Of a DNA stretch of 64,000 nt, positions 24,153 through 39,402 are shown in pieces (position 1 is the first letter of the stretch; each line of letters opens with the position of its first letter). Source of the DNA: Quillaja saponaria (taxonomy: Eukaryota; Streptophyta; Magnoliopsida; Fabales; Quillajaceae); assembly GCA_029379385.1 (NCBI GenBank), contig CM055607.1, positions 30,811,235 through 30,875,234 of the forward strand, written 5' to 3'. Both the position numbers and the translations under genes were made by a program. The notes below the pieces were generated by a model. The model made no database searches. It saw only the letters and a program-made list of their open reading frames with translations, and was not told where the DNA came from.

Positions 24153-24221
24153 AATATCACTTTAATTACATCTCCTCTTGAATCAAAGCCATCCAACTGG
24201 TTCAGGCAACTCAAGCATAGC
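24153..24221 (-). pseudogene. Stray fragment of an RPT2 coding exon
   Basis: About 55-68 bases are nearly identical to positions 28,985-29,050 inside exon 4 of the RPT2 gene, in the same orientation. Shared runs include CATCTCCTCTTGAATCAAA and CCATCCAACTGGTTCAG. One base is inserted (CAGGCAACTC versus CAGCAACTC), which breaks the frame. Read on the minus strand the intact source encodes part of [14 protein letters not shown]. The fragment lies just beyond the right edge of the first duplicated SPH unit, about 4.8 kb from its source. It is too short to function. Confidence 0.85.
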
Positions 24222-24718
24222 GTGTCTGAGTACATTGAAGTAATTTACATAATTTGGCCATTAGGTGTCCTAAATTTGAAAAATCTAGGAGAGAAGACAT
24301 AAATATAATAACATTGAGCAATTCCAATCCATTATTATGTCTAAAGATAAATTCAGTGTGTACCTACTTTCAAGACGACAAACAAATAAGATATTATTAT
24401 TTTTTTGTCCCACTCTATGTTGGAGAGTTCAGACACATGATATCTTTGGATTTTCAATGCTCATATCTTAGGAGTTTTATCAAGTATCGTTTTATAATGA
24501 GTCGATGACAATTATTGGAATTGGTTCTTAAAACTTGAAGAAAATTGATAAATATTAATTATGAAGTTATCTCAATTGGTTACTCATAAATTATGATTTA
24601 CTAATATGTTTCAAGCATTGGTTTATGTTAGGGTATTTTTGTGATCAACATGTAATCGAGCACTTGAGCAGGCATAGAGTAAGATAAGAATGTAATTTCA
24701 AACAATTAGTAGTAAAAA
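24222..24718. other. Junction DNA between the two SPH duplication units
   Basis: Moderately AT-rich sequence not matching the other duplication unit. A small frame at 24,254-24,508 has no family resemblance. It may be part of an unrecognised repeat. Confidence 0.4.
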
Positions 24719-24965
24719 TACAAAAGTAATAGGCAATTCTATGTAAATATAAAAGTCTTAGGCTATTGTGCAAAGGTATAAAAATTTTAGGCAATTGTGA
24801 AAAGGTACAAAAGATTTGGGTCACTTTTGTAAATGAATGTTAGTTTCCGAGCCATTTAAATAAATACATAATAGAATTGCTACTTTTGTAGATATATAAA
24901 AGATTTAGGCCACTTGTGTGAAATACAATAAGTTTTGGAAAACTTTGTGAAATATGAAAGTCACG
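24719..24965. repeat. Degenerate 29-bp tandem repeat
   Basis: Units with the pattern TATAAAAGttTTAGGCaaTTGTGaAAAGG start at 24,719, 24,748, 24,777, 24,806, 24,895, 24,924 and 24,953. Most are exactly 29 bases long, with one diverged stretch in the middle (about 24,836-24,894). Minisatellites like this occur in non-coding parts of plant transposons; here it borders the LTR-like core of the second duplication unit. Confidence 0.8.
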
Positions 24966-26017
24966 AGAAGTTGAGTCGAGCCATGCCTGGGAGCTAAAGG
25001 CTGGGAAATAGAGCTTCGAGGTCAGCGCGGAGCTGTTGGAGCTGAACTAGTTTGAGCCTGAGCTGGTGGAGGTGGGCCGAGCTGGTGGACCTGGATTGAG
25101 CAAGTAAGATAGGGTTGACCTGTTAAATTCAGGCCGAACTTTTAAATCTGGATCTTTTGGGTTAGTGGTCTCCCGAGCTTCCCTCAACAAGTGTGGGTGG
25201 GCCCAATCTTAACGTCGGCGACACTGACGAGGTCAATGGCATTGTAACCGGCAGGAGACCTACGATGCTGCAGGGGTGGTTCAAGGTGGTGAAGTCAAGT
25301 GCGGAGAAGCATAGAAAATCATAGGCAAAGCCTTTTGTTCACAATTCAAGTGTCGAAAGACGGGCCGTGAATCTTCATATGTCGTGGAGGTGTGTTCGAG
25401 GTCTAGCAAGTTGTGCTTCTTGTGTCATGTCGTGTGATCCTAATTTCGGTGCTACTATAGATCGGGGATGATACTTTCAGATCGGGAAAAGGTGAAAACC
25501 AAAAGGTGAGCATTGTGTATAGGCAATAGGGGACATTCTTTGATCCCTCGATATTGTTGATGCTGGTCTCAGTGGGTTGGGAAGGTGTTATAGAGTTGTG
25601 TTTAGGTAAGGTGTTATAATATTATATTCTCACAAATAAAAAAATTATATATAAGTGAAAAATATTAAAATAAAGACTTACCAAACTTTATCCAGTGTAC
25701 AATATAAGGAGAGTAAGAGATTGAGATGGTTTACCAAAGTCTTGGGCCTCTTTATATAGTGACAACTGTCCAAGGTAATGATGTCATGGGTGATTTCACC
25801 TCAACCAAATTTGTGTGTATTGGATGAATACAATCATGTAGTGACACATTTAAGCCTCTGCCATATTTTTCAGTTTTAAGACTTAATAATTAGCTTTCCA
25901 AGGACTAATTAATATTTATACCTCATTATAAGTTTATGCAATTAGACAAAGGTTCAGAATCCATATATATAATTAGAATAATGTGCAACAAATTTTATAG
26001 CACAAATTAAATTAACC
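24966..26017 (+). mobile_element. Second copy of the LTR-like core and repeat
   Basis: Colinear, with many indels, with about 21,370-22,700. Matching landmarks are GTCGAGCCATGCC (24,974) to GCCGAGCCATACC, a GTCGGCGA..ATTGGCATTGT block, GATCCCTCGATATTGTTGATG, and the ACACATTTAAGCC segment just upstream of the SPH gene. It forms the left part of the second duplication unit. No coding capacity. Confidence 0.6.
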
Positions 26018-26473
26018 ATGAGAACAATCAATGGATATTTGGTTCTACTACTTCTGCTTTCAACTGCTATAGTCCATTATGCTTGTCCTAATGATCCATA
26101 TGTTGTCCACATTGTCAATGGTTTGAGTAGCAAATTGACCATGGTTGTTCATTGCAAATCCAAAGACGACGATTTAGGTCCGCAGTGGATCACTCCAACG
26201 GATGAGTACAACTTCAAATTTCGAGCAAATATCTGGTGTACTACTCTTTTCTGGTGTTCCTTTAACTGGGGAGACAACCATGGTGGCAGTTTCAAAGTGT
26301 ACTGGGAAAACAGAAAGTTTGAATGGTATTGTAGTTTTCGTAACTGCGTTTGGGTTGCAAAAGAGGATGGTTTGTATTTGAAAAACGACCCTTACAACAA
26401 CTCTTTAAATATTATGATTGGCAGAGGTAGATACAAATGTATTTACAATAAATTTATAAAAAAAATTATATAA
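26018..26473 (+). CDS. S-protein homologue (SPH), copy B, with shifted C-terminus
   Basis: An intronless gene of 151 residues, starting at the ATG that matches the second Met of copy A; the first ATG of copy A is ATT here. Signal peptide MRTINGYLVLLLLLSTAIVH, then the same SPH core (VHCKSKDDDLGPQW, RANIWCTTLFWC, FEWYC...CVWVAKEDGLYL). It lacks the 15-base CPNDT duplication of copy A. Near codon 130 a one-base deletion relative to copy A changes the reading frame. The usual short ending (KYYDWQR in copy A) is replaced by about 20 unrelated residues rich in Ile, Lys and Gly before a new stop. The conserved SPH core is unaffected, so it could still be functional, or be at an early stage of decay. 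Confidence 0.85.
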   Translation: MRTINGYLVLLLLLSTAIVHYACPNDPYVVHIVNGLSSKLTMVVHCKSKDDDLGPQWITPTDEYNFKFRANIWCTTLFWCSFNWGDNHGGSFKVYWENRKFEWYCSFRNCVWVAKEDGLYLKNDPYNNSLNIMIGRGRYKCIYNKFIKKII

Positions 26474-27759
26474 AGTCAACCTCAACTAGTCTTTAATTTG
26501 ACATTTAATTGAATGGGGTAAAACATTTCATTTTACAAATTGTTCAAAAGTTTGATGGCTATATTTCATCACACACTGCATATCTTTTGCTATTTATTCA
26601 TTTAGGTTTCTTGTGTGATCATTTTTTTATATTGATTAGAATGCAAGAACCTAAAAATTCGTGAGAAAGAAAAAGTGAGATTAAACCTTTACCAAACTAT
26701 AAATATAATATTCCCAGTTGAGCTTTTATTTATTTATCAATATAAAGTCCAAAATATAAATATAATTTATATTGGGTGATCTCATCCATATTTCCATTTA
26801 CTTGTCAAGAATAATTATTTACATTTCATAGTATGTGTTTGGCTTTATATTTCAAATATCACATGATTTATGGATATTAAAGTAATTATTATTAGTACTA
26901 ACTGGCTTTTTTATGAATTGAAACTCAAATTGTCAATAAGAGAATTATTTATTCTTATCACCACATCAATCTCTTTAGAATCATATTAATTATTAGAGTG
27001 ATTTATTACCTAGAGGAAGAAAAATAAAAAGGGTAAACAACATTAAATAGATAAATTAAAGGATATTGTTTTTCTTGGCAGGACATTTAATGAAAAATTA
27101 AATGCATGTAACAACCTCCTACAAATTCTGCCAAATGAACATTGGATACGTTTTTTTTTTTTTTTTTTGCATTCTAAAATATATATTATTATTTTCATTG
27201 TAATTGAGAAGTAATCATATTTTTAATATTCACCTATTCAGGAAATTCCTTGTGACGTACCCATAGTCACGAGTCTGACATATCTCGTGCGAGTCCTTAA
27301 TTGCCGCGGGTCTGTTGTTGAACTTGTTAGTATGAATAATTCTCCAATACTTTGATAAAAACATTACATATAATGTCAAAAAATCATTTCTTTTTTATCG
27401 GGGGCCTTGTTCTTTCATTTCTAGTTAATGCAACAGTTTATCATGACCATAAATCTGATGATGCACAATTATGAACGCTAGTTTTGTAATGTTTACCAGT
27501 GAGAATATATAATTGTGTTTTATGCACAAAAACTAGTTTTATTTGCTCTCCAATGGCATCAAATTGATATTGTGAGAAAAGATGGTCATTGACGCGTGCC
27601 ACTCAATCCAAATACTGACTTTGTTTCAGATAAGAAATGCTCGTAAGATCAAATGAGTATGCCAGTAATGAAAAACCCAAAGAAGTTGATACCAAAAAAA
27701 GTTCAAATTCGGAATAAATAAAAAGAACATCTCCGAACAGAGATAACAAGGGTGAAATT
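26474..27759. other. 3' flank of SPH copy B and spacer to RPT2
   Basis: AT-rich and colinear with the copy A flank up to about 27,238, including a poly-T run at 27,151-27,169. From there to 27,759 lies spacer plus the probable 3' UTR of the minus-strand RPT2 gene. No further gene. Confidence 0.6.
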
Positions 27760-32200
<4,441 letters not shown>

Positions 32201-32352
32201 AATTCTGAAAAACTGTAAACCTTGGAGAGAGAAAAGGAGAGACTCTAGAGAGAGAAGGAGAGATGAGATGTTGGCTTTGAGCTGAAGTTAACCATGAATG
32301 GGATGTATACGTTGGATGCGGTGCAAAAGCCACAACTTGAATGAGAGTTGAG

Positions 32353-32380
32353 TGGGCCGGGCTATAGCCCCAAAGGCCCA
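32353..32380 (-). promoter_or_regulatory. Site II-like TGGGCC motifs, RPT2 promoter
   Basis: TGGGCC (32,353-32,358) and GGCCCA (32,375-32,380) face each other about 155-180 bases upstream of the RPT2 ATG. A perfect 12-bp palindrome GGGCTATAGCCC lies between them. TGGGCY 'site II' elements are typical of plant housekeeping promoters and are bound by TCP factors. Activity here is inferred. Confidence 0.55.
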
Positions 32381-32399
32381 CGTTATTTTTCTCTAAAAC

Positions 32400-33170
32400 A
32401 GAAAATATAGATAAATTAAAATAAATAATTTCACAAGAGTTATATCTATGCTATTTATTTATATCTATATCTATAATATTCTAATAGTGTGATTCTTTAT
32501 GTTTTTTATATTAGTATTTTAGTTTAAATTATTTATTATATATTTATTTTTTATACTAAAAGCCTAAACATACTTATGGCATACTCCTATGTTTTAGCTA
32601 ATTTTTAAACTAAAAAAATTACCATATAATACCTATATATTCAATTATTTCTCTTTTTATATTAAGACTTTTAATATCATTTTACAAAAAAAATCAATTA
32701 AAAAAATATAACTACCCACTATTGACATAATTATATTTTTAAATAAACACTAATTTTTCTTCTAAATGAGTTGCCCGATTTTATTGTCCCTCTTTCTCAT
32801 TAATTTACATGTTTGACTAAATTAATTAATAAAATTAAAAAGAGATTGATCATATCATTTTAAGAATTTTTTTAATTATTTAGTTGGTTTAATTTCTAAG
32901 ATGATTTAAGTTATTCATTTAGGATAAACAAGATTTTAAGCATTTATTTTAAAATAGAAAAAATATTTGAATGTGCATTCTCGCACAGGCAAGGGTGCTA
33001 GTATTTTATATTTTAGATTTAAATTTAAATTGATTAAAACTACCTCATTAAAAAAAATAGATATATATATATATATACACCTCTTAATATTTCTTTCCCC
33101 AAGTAGTTATCAATTCAAAAACAAAAACAAACACTCTCTTGCATATGCGAGAATGCTATTATTTTATATT
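32400..33170. other. AT-rich spacer upstream of RPT2
   Basis: Low-complexity AT-rich DNA with a (TA)n microsatellite near 33,059-33,075. Two loosely similar segments (about 32,975 and 33,135) end in TATTTTATATTTTAGA. No genes. Confidence 0.5.
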
Positions 33171-33917
33171 TTAGAGTTAATTTTAAATTAAATAAAAGAT
33201 TCAATTGCACTTTTGTCCCTTGAATTATCATATGAGTTGTAATATCCCCTACTTTTTTATTAAATTGAACACATTACACTCATATTTTTAATCACAACTT
33301 ACAAATAACTCAATCCGTTCAAATTATAGTTAATTTTAATTTTTTTAATGAATAGAAAATATAAAAAAAATAGCAATTGAAAAGACACAATTAACATTTT
33401 TAATTTATGAAATAAATTAAGTTGCAAAACATAGCCCCTCTTTTAAGTTAGGGTTTTAAATCCAAATCTAATCAATCCCACCTATAATTTCATCAATCAT
33501 TAAAATAATAAATAAAAGAGAGAAAAAATCTAATTGAGAAGAATTCAAAGCATTCAATGCCTGTAAAAAAGAGAAAAAGAAAGATAAAGATTCGATTGCA
33601 AGTATGTAAATATGCTTTTGAAATACTTATATTTGTTGAGGCATAAATATGATAAAACTTATAAATTTTGTCTCCTTCAAATTATATTATTGTTGATTTG
33701 TATTGTCGTATTCACACTCATGCTTAATAATAATTAAGATTGTCTATCATAATGCATATAGATTGATTATTAAATAGGTTAATTATGTCTTTTCAATTGT
33801 AATTTTGTTATTTGTAAGTTGTGATTACAAATATGGATGTAATGTGTTCAATTTAATAGAAAAAGTGAAACATTACAACTCATGATAGTTCAAGGAGAAA
33901 AGCGTAATTAACTCTAA
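33171..33917. mobile_element. Foldback/TIR element with long imperfect arms
   Basis: The left arm (33,171 to about 33,398) is the imperfect reverse complement of the right arm (about 33,770-33,917). Shared blocks on the left arm include TTAGAGTTAATT at the tip, GAGTTGTAAT, ATTAAATTGAACACATTACA, AATCACAACTTACAAATAAC and CAATTGAAAAGACA. About 370 bases of AT-rich loop separate the arms. A flanking TA dinucleotide is possible, but a longer target duplication was not found, so the superfamily is unassigned. No transposase is encoded: a non-autonomous MITE-like element. Confidence 0.75.
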
Positions 33918-34535
33918 GTAAAATGACCTCATTCGAGAAAAAAAATAAATTTGCCTCCTTATATCTTTTTCTCTATCAATTAAATAGTTATCAATTCAAA
34001 ATCAAATTTTGTTTTAACGTTTCTTTTAATTTTTTTGTTATCATTTAGAAGATGAAGTAAAAGAGAAAAAACTATCCATTCGAATTAGTAATCAACCTAG
34101 ATCCTCTTTTCCTCAATTTAAATTCCATGCATTTTACATCCCTTTTTATTTATGTAAAAATAAATAAAAATCTGAAGATGCTAGTTAGCAATGACCGGGA
34201 AAAATAAAATTAGACCACCTACCCTACTCAGCCGAACTCCGGCGAACTGCTGATTGCGGCGTTTTCATCAACTGCTTGTGTACGGTAACTATCAGAGATG
34301 ATGGCATCCTAACTCTCAGAAAAAATTTAGCAATCTTTTGGTCTTGATTGAGATGCTGGCATGCATTCTTTGATTTCACTCAATTTTTTTTTCGGCCATA
34401 GAATTTCTTTCGTTGCTTTGATTTCATGTTATGAGCTTCATGGTGTGGGTTAGATGGTTTAGCTAATATTTCAGTTTTAGGGTATTCAATCCTTCAGTAT
34501 CTGCTTTGTTTCTGAGAATTTGGAGCTACAATTTG
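33918..34535. other. Spacer and upstream region of the HIT-finger relic
   Basis: AT-rich, becoming less so after 34,200. It presumably includes the ancestral promoter and 5' UTR of the HIT-type gene. No further feature seen. Confidence 0.4.
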
Positions 34536-35731
34536 ATGGGTGTTCAAAAATGCCAAGTTTGCAACGAAGCACAATCAAAATACAAGTGTCCTTCATGTTA
34601 TGCACCTTAGTAGTAAATCTTCCCCTTCCTAGCTCATAGAGAATGTTTTTTTGGAGAACATTCATATCTTATTTTCACTCTTTTTTCTATTTCTTTTTCC
34701 TTATGCTTGCCTTGCAGTTGTTCTCTGGTCTGTTTCAAGAAACATAAAGGTATAGAACACTTGTGGGTTGTACACCTCGTCATTGCCTTATACTGTTACT
34801 TTGCTGCCTGCATGTGTTGATGAATGGCCATATAGGTCATGTGCGTGGAATATGTTGCCTTAGTTATTAATAGCGGTTATTGCACTAGGTACATGGACAT
34901 AGGTCATCACACCAAGCATGACAAGTGAAGAATTTTTTTATGGGGTGGTGGGGGAGGGACTGGGGAGAGGTTTTTAAAGTGAAATGAATATATTTCTAGT
35001 CATCATCTATGCTTGAGCATAAGATGTTGCAGTCAATTGCTTGTAACTGGCCTTAACTTTGCCAAGCAAATTGAGAATGAGGAGACATTTGGCTTGTTCT
35101 TTGGATAATTGAGAGCTGCTTCTTGATACTACGAATCTTTCAGTGAGATTATCTTATCCGTACTTTCTGATGCAGAGAGTTGACACCAAAATACTTAGCA
35201 CAGAACCCAAACAGGAGAGAGTCGATATCATAGATGCCATAGGCATGGTACAATTTGCTTGAGTTTCTGTATTCATGGTTCTCTCATCAATTTCATCTGT
35301 CTATGGCTGGATTACTTGGGGTGGATTCACTTTTTGAATCTATAAGCTTACAATTTCCTTCTATATCTCTCCTGCGCCCTTAAGTGATCTTGTCTTCTGT
35401 GCAGCTTCTTCTAGTGAAATTCGCAATGCTCAGGAACTAATTTGCAATACTGACCGTTCCCCATATGCAGCAGCTGTGAGTTATTCTTCACCTTTATTCA
35501 AAATAAGATCAAAGAGCTTTCTTTTCGTTTTTTTTCTTGTTTATATACACATTGAGGGCATGGTCTTAGAAATTATTGGTGGATTGAAAGTCTCATTTAT
35601 GCAAGAATTGTGGACAATTTCTCCTAAAAGGATTTTTTATTAAATAGGAGCTTGATAAAGCTATGGAAGTAGAGGAGTTCCGCATATTGACAGCTAAAGT
35701 AATGTTTTCTATTCCTGCTGATTATCACTAA
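34536..35731 (+). pseudogene. HIT-type zinc-finger (ZNHIT3-like) gene, probably degenerate
   Basis: Exon 1 (34,536-34,609) and exon 2 (34,718-34,749) have good GT-AG borders and encode MGVQKCQVCNEAQSKYKC continuing PSCYAP..YCSLVCFKKHK. This is the zf-HIT signature with Cys6, 9, 18, 21, 26, 30 and His34. An exon at 35,405-35,475 encodes SSSEIRNAQELICNTDRSPY and one at 35,648-35,731 encodes ELDKAMEVEEFRILTAK, then a novel ending and TAA. These match the C-terminal ASSSEIR...ELDxAM region of plant proteins such as At5g63830. The middle is broken: the sequence near 35,176-35,250 cannot be joined in frame without a stop, the last zinc-ligand Cys after HK is absent, and the block before ASSSEIR is missing. 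ZNHIT3 takes part in box C/D snoRNP assembly; this copy is probably a relic. Confidence 0.72.
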
Positions 35732-36214
35732 GAAGTTTGTATAGCAAAACTGTTACTAGGTCTAGGAAGACTAGATATCATCCAGGAGCTCTAAACCTGA
35801 CTCTATGCCCTCAGGTTTTATCCACTCTCAACACATAAAGGAAATCCTTTGGTACTGGAAGATATTTGGCATGGAAAATATATTGTATGCGCGAGAAGAA
35901 TTAAGGCTTTACTCTGCACCCCTTTCTCTGGTTAATGAAACATGTTTTTTTTATTAAGTACAACTCTTTCCATATTCTGACTTCTGATAGTGTCGAAATG
36001 TTTTGTTGCCTTCTTGAGCTATGTAACTGACCAAGTAAATTTACTATTTCTATGGGTAACGTGAAGTTGAATGTGAAATAATTAATCTGTGAAAAGCATG
36101 TGTTGTCAGAGCTATAATCCCAATGTTTTCCAATGACTATTACTGAAGAACTGAAAAAAAAAAAAGGATTATTTATTTATTTGATTGATGATACAGTTAA
36201 AACTTTCATATTCA

Positions 36215-36310
36215 TAAGTTATGATTTAAGTGGTAAGACACACAATGATTGAAGGGTCTCTGCAATGACTTTTAACCATGTGGTCATGGGTTTGATTCTC
36301 ACAAATGACG
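36215..36310 (+). mobile_element. Possible SINE-like remnant
   Basis: AAGTGGTAAGACAC followed about 60 bases later by GGTTTGATTCTCAC resembles the A and B boxes of a tRNA-derived SINE head. The box spacing is longer than in a tRNA and no tail or target duplication was found, so this is tentative. Confidence 0.3.
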
Positions 36311-37031
36311 TCAATGTTAAATTTGGAAGTGTCTGGGACTTATCTTTAAGGTTAAATAGATCCAAGTGTCTTAGGTCGTTCTTCCTTTGCCTTGGATCCT
36401 TCGAAGATGGAAGTGTCTGACTTGGGTGAGCCCCCGATAATCCTTCGAAGACTAAATCAGAGCTCTTTTAGAGAGAGAAAGTGGATAGAAGTAAGAAATG
36501 CATTCTCCTAGAAATGTACATTTCAATTACTATTTATAGAAGCATTTGTCTAATAGTTGATTGTCACATGTCTTGGATAGTAGAGTTGGTAACGAGACAC
36601 ATGGCTTAATGGTATTGGTTAAGGGACAATCCCCTACTAACAAAGTCCTCAAGAAAACATTTATAGAAAGGCAATCACGAATTCTGAAAAAAATTAATCC
36701 ACGTGCAAAAAATATGAAAATACTCATGAAAACTAAGAAACAATATCTATTTTTCACTCTTTTTTAAGTCCATGGTCCCATTACACAGCTGATTGATATA
36801 AAATATCCATAATCTTTCCAAGATTACGCTTTGAGTATAGCGTGGAAAATTGATATACATGGGTCATTTGCTTAGGACCAGTATTATGGACAACTTTATA
36901 TTTAACAGTTAGCTGCAAAGGCCAAAACACGTGCTTTAGTTATATTGGAGCCTTCTCCCCGTGTAGTGCTGGTAGGATAACCTGGGATGATATTATTACA
37001 TGGACAAGTGAGTTATTGGTTCTCAAAAATA

Positions 37032-37147
37032 ATTGGTGTGAAAGCTATTGCTTTAGCAGAACTTTGAGGATGTTTATATGAACTTGCAAGATTGGTGTGA
37101 AATCTATTGCTTTAGCAGAACTCTGAGGATGTTTACTTGAACTTACT
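37032..37147. repeat. Tandem duplication, 59-bp unit
   Basis: Two adjacent units begin ATTGGTGTGAAA (37,032 and 37,091) and share CTATTGCTTTAGCAGAACT and GAGGATGTTTA. Only a few substitutions separate them, so the duplication is fairly recent. Confidence 0.85.
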
Positions 37148-37587
37148 CTTCCAAGAAACATGCATATTGATAGCTTGAAGTAAAAGTAGACTTTATTAAT
37201 GTGTTACAACTCTATCGGGAAGAGAAAAGAGAGGTATAACCTCTCGACTTTCAATAAGAGTTAACCCTTAAACCTCCTAAATAGACAAGAATAACAAGTG
37301 CCATTAAGTCTTGGCAATGTGTTACAACTCATCAACAACTCTACCTATTCCTCCTTGCACATGTACAGTGTCTCGATTGACTTGTGCGCGCAATTGCTTA
37401 AGACTTTTATAAAGATAAAAATGACTCGTATTTACCACAAACCCAATACTCAAAATAGATGAATTGATTGAATTTGATTAAATTATCATTAGAGTATGAT
37501 ATTGGCATGTACCTAACTTTATTTCTAATGTTTTTTCATCAGATTTTATGGGAACTTGTCTTCCACTTTCTGTTGTAAGTACTTTTG

Positions 37588-39146
37588 GGAAAAAAATCAT
37601 CAAATAACCCATTTTTTAAAATATAAATTTAAAATGGATCACTTTTGAAATTAAAAGTGAAAATTGACCAAATTTGCTAACTCACCTGCCACACTAGCTG
37701 CCACATCCTCAAGCCCCAAAAAAAAAAAAAAAATTCATGAACGGTAACTTCATGAGCCCAACACGGGAAATTATTGTTCATTTTTCATATTCTTCTATTA
37801 ATCAACAGTAACTTCGTGAGCCTAACCCACGAAATTACTATTCATTTTTTTTTGTCTTTTTTCGTCCATGTTTTGTTTATTTGTTCTTTTTATTTTTTTT
37901 CTAGAAGAAAAAATTTATCACTTTCCAAAAAAAATATTTGAAAAAAAACATATAAACAGTAACTTAGTGAGACCAACTCACGGAGTTACTATTTATTATT
38001 ATTATTTTTTTCTTAGAGAAAAATTTACCTAAAAAAAAAATAAAATGAATATTAACGTTGTGATCTCAAGCTATGAAGTTGCTGTTCATTTTTGTTTGTT
38101 TGTAATTTTTTATTTTTGTCTAGTAAGGAGAAAAAATTTACCTTTTTTCAAAAAAAATTAAATATATATAAATAGTAACTTAGTGAATCCAACCCACGAA
38201 ATTACTATTTATTTTTTTTTATTTTTTCCATAAATACAAGCTTTATTCATTTATTCCTTGTAATTTTTTATTTTTTTTCTTATCCAGTAAAAAGAAAAAT
38301 TTTACCCCAAAATTACCCAAAAAAATTATATAGTAACTTTGTGGGTTGGGATCATGAAGATGTTTTTTTTCCCCTTAAATTGCATGCTTTTATTTCATTT
38401 TTTAAAATTTCTTCCTTGTAAATATTTTTTTTAATTTTTTAATTATATATATAACAACAACTTGATTTACTATAATAGTAATGTTTAAAATTTTCGTAAA
38501 TGCATGCTCATGAAATTACTGTTTATATGTTTTTTTTTAAGAAAAAAGTAAAATCTTTTTATCTAACTAGACAAAAATAAAAAAATTACAAAATAAATAA
38601 AAATGAACAATAACTTCGTGGATTGGGATCACGAGTCTATTGTTCATTTTTTTCTTTTAGTATAATTTTGGGTAAAATTTTTCTCGATAAGAAAAAAGAA
38701 ATTTATTACAAGAAATAAATGAATAAAATATTTATTTATGGAAAAAACCAAAAAAATAAATAATAATTTTGTGAATTGAGCGCACAAATGACTGTTCATA
38801 TATATATATACTTTTTAAATTTTTGGAAAGTGATTAATTTTTTCTTGTCATTGTAAAAAAAAATAAAAATTGCAAAGAACTAGAGAACAACATGAGCGGA
38901 AAAATACAAAAAAATTATAAATAATAATTTCTTGAGTTGAATTCACGAAATTACTGAAAAAATAAACAATAACTTTATATATTGAACTGACCAAATTACT
39001 GTTAATATTTTATTATTATTATTATTGGACTTGAAGATGTGACAGCTGACAAATGAATTTTTAAATTTGATCCATTTTTTATATTAGTATCAAAATAATT
39101 TTTATAAATTTATATTTTAAAAAATAAACTATTTCATGAGTTTTTC
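37588..39146. mobile_element. Mutator-like foldback element with 9-bp target duplication
   Basis: Exact 9-bp direct repeats GTACTTTTG flank the element (37,579-37,587 and 39,147-39,155). The ends form an imperfect terminal inverted repeat: left GGAAAAAAATCATCAAATA, right (reverse complement) GAAAAACTCATGAAATAG. Inverted similarity then continues inward for several hundred bases, with matching blocks at 38,172-38,360 and 38,607-38,800. The arms are built from repeated modules, each itself nearly palindromic (GTAACTTCGTG ... CACGAAATTAC), of which about 10 are scattered from 37,742 to 38,995. No transposase is encoded. A 9-bp duplication plus long TIRs is the hallmark of the MULE superfamily. 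Confidence 0.88.
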
Positions 39147-39402
39147 GTACTTTTGTGTTATGAATTATCTTATTCACTAACAAAAACTAAATTAAAAAGC
39201 TAACAGCAAGAGACGAAGGACGAGTAGCACGAGGAAAAAGGGGAATGGGAGGGGATCCGCTCTTTCGGGTTGTGATAATTTACATGTTAGCCGTGTATAA
39301 ATTATATTAACTTGCTTCGGAAAAACTCTTCCTACGAAGTTTGTTCTCTAACACTACAAAACTTGGCAGGCAATAGCTTCTGTCAGGTATCTGCTTGAAA
39401 CT

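Larger units (their letters stand above)
35732..37578. other. Intergenic region with small repeats
   Basis: No gene is supported. Contains a SINE-like patch (about 36,215-36,310), a 59-bp tandem duplication (37,032-37,147) and AT-rich spacer. It ends at the 9-bp target duplication of the Mutator-like element. Confidence 0.5.
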
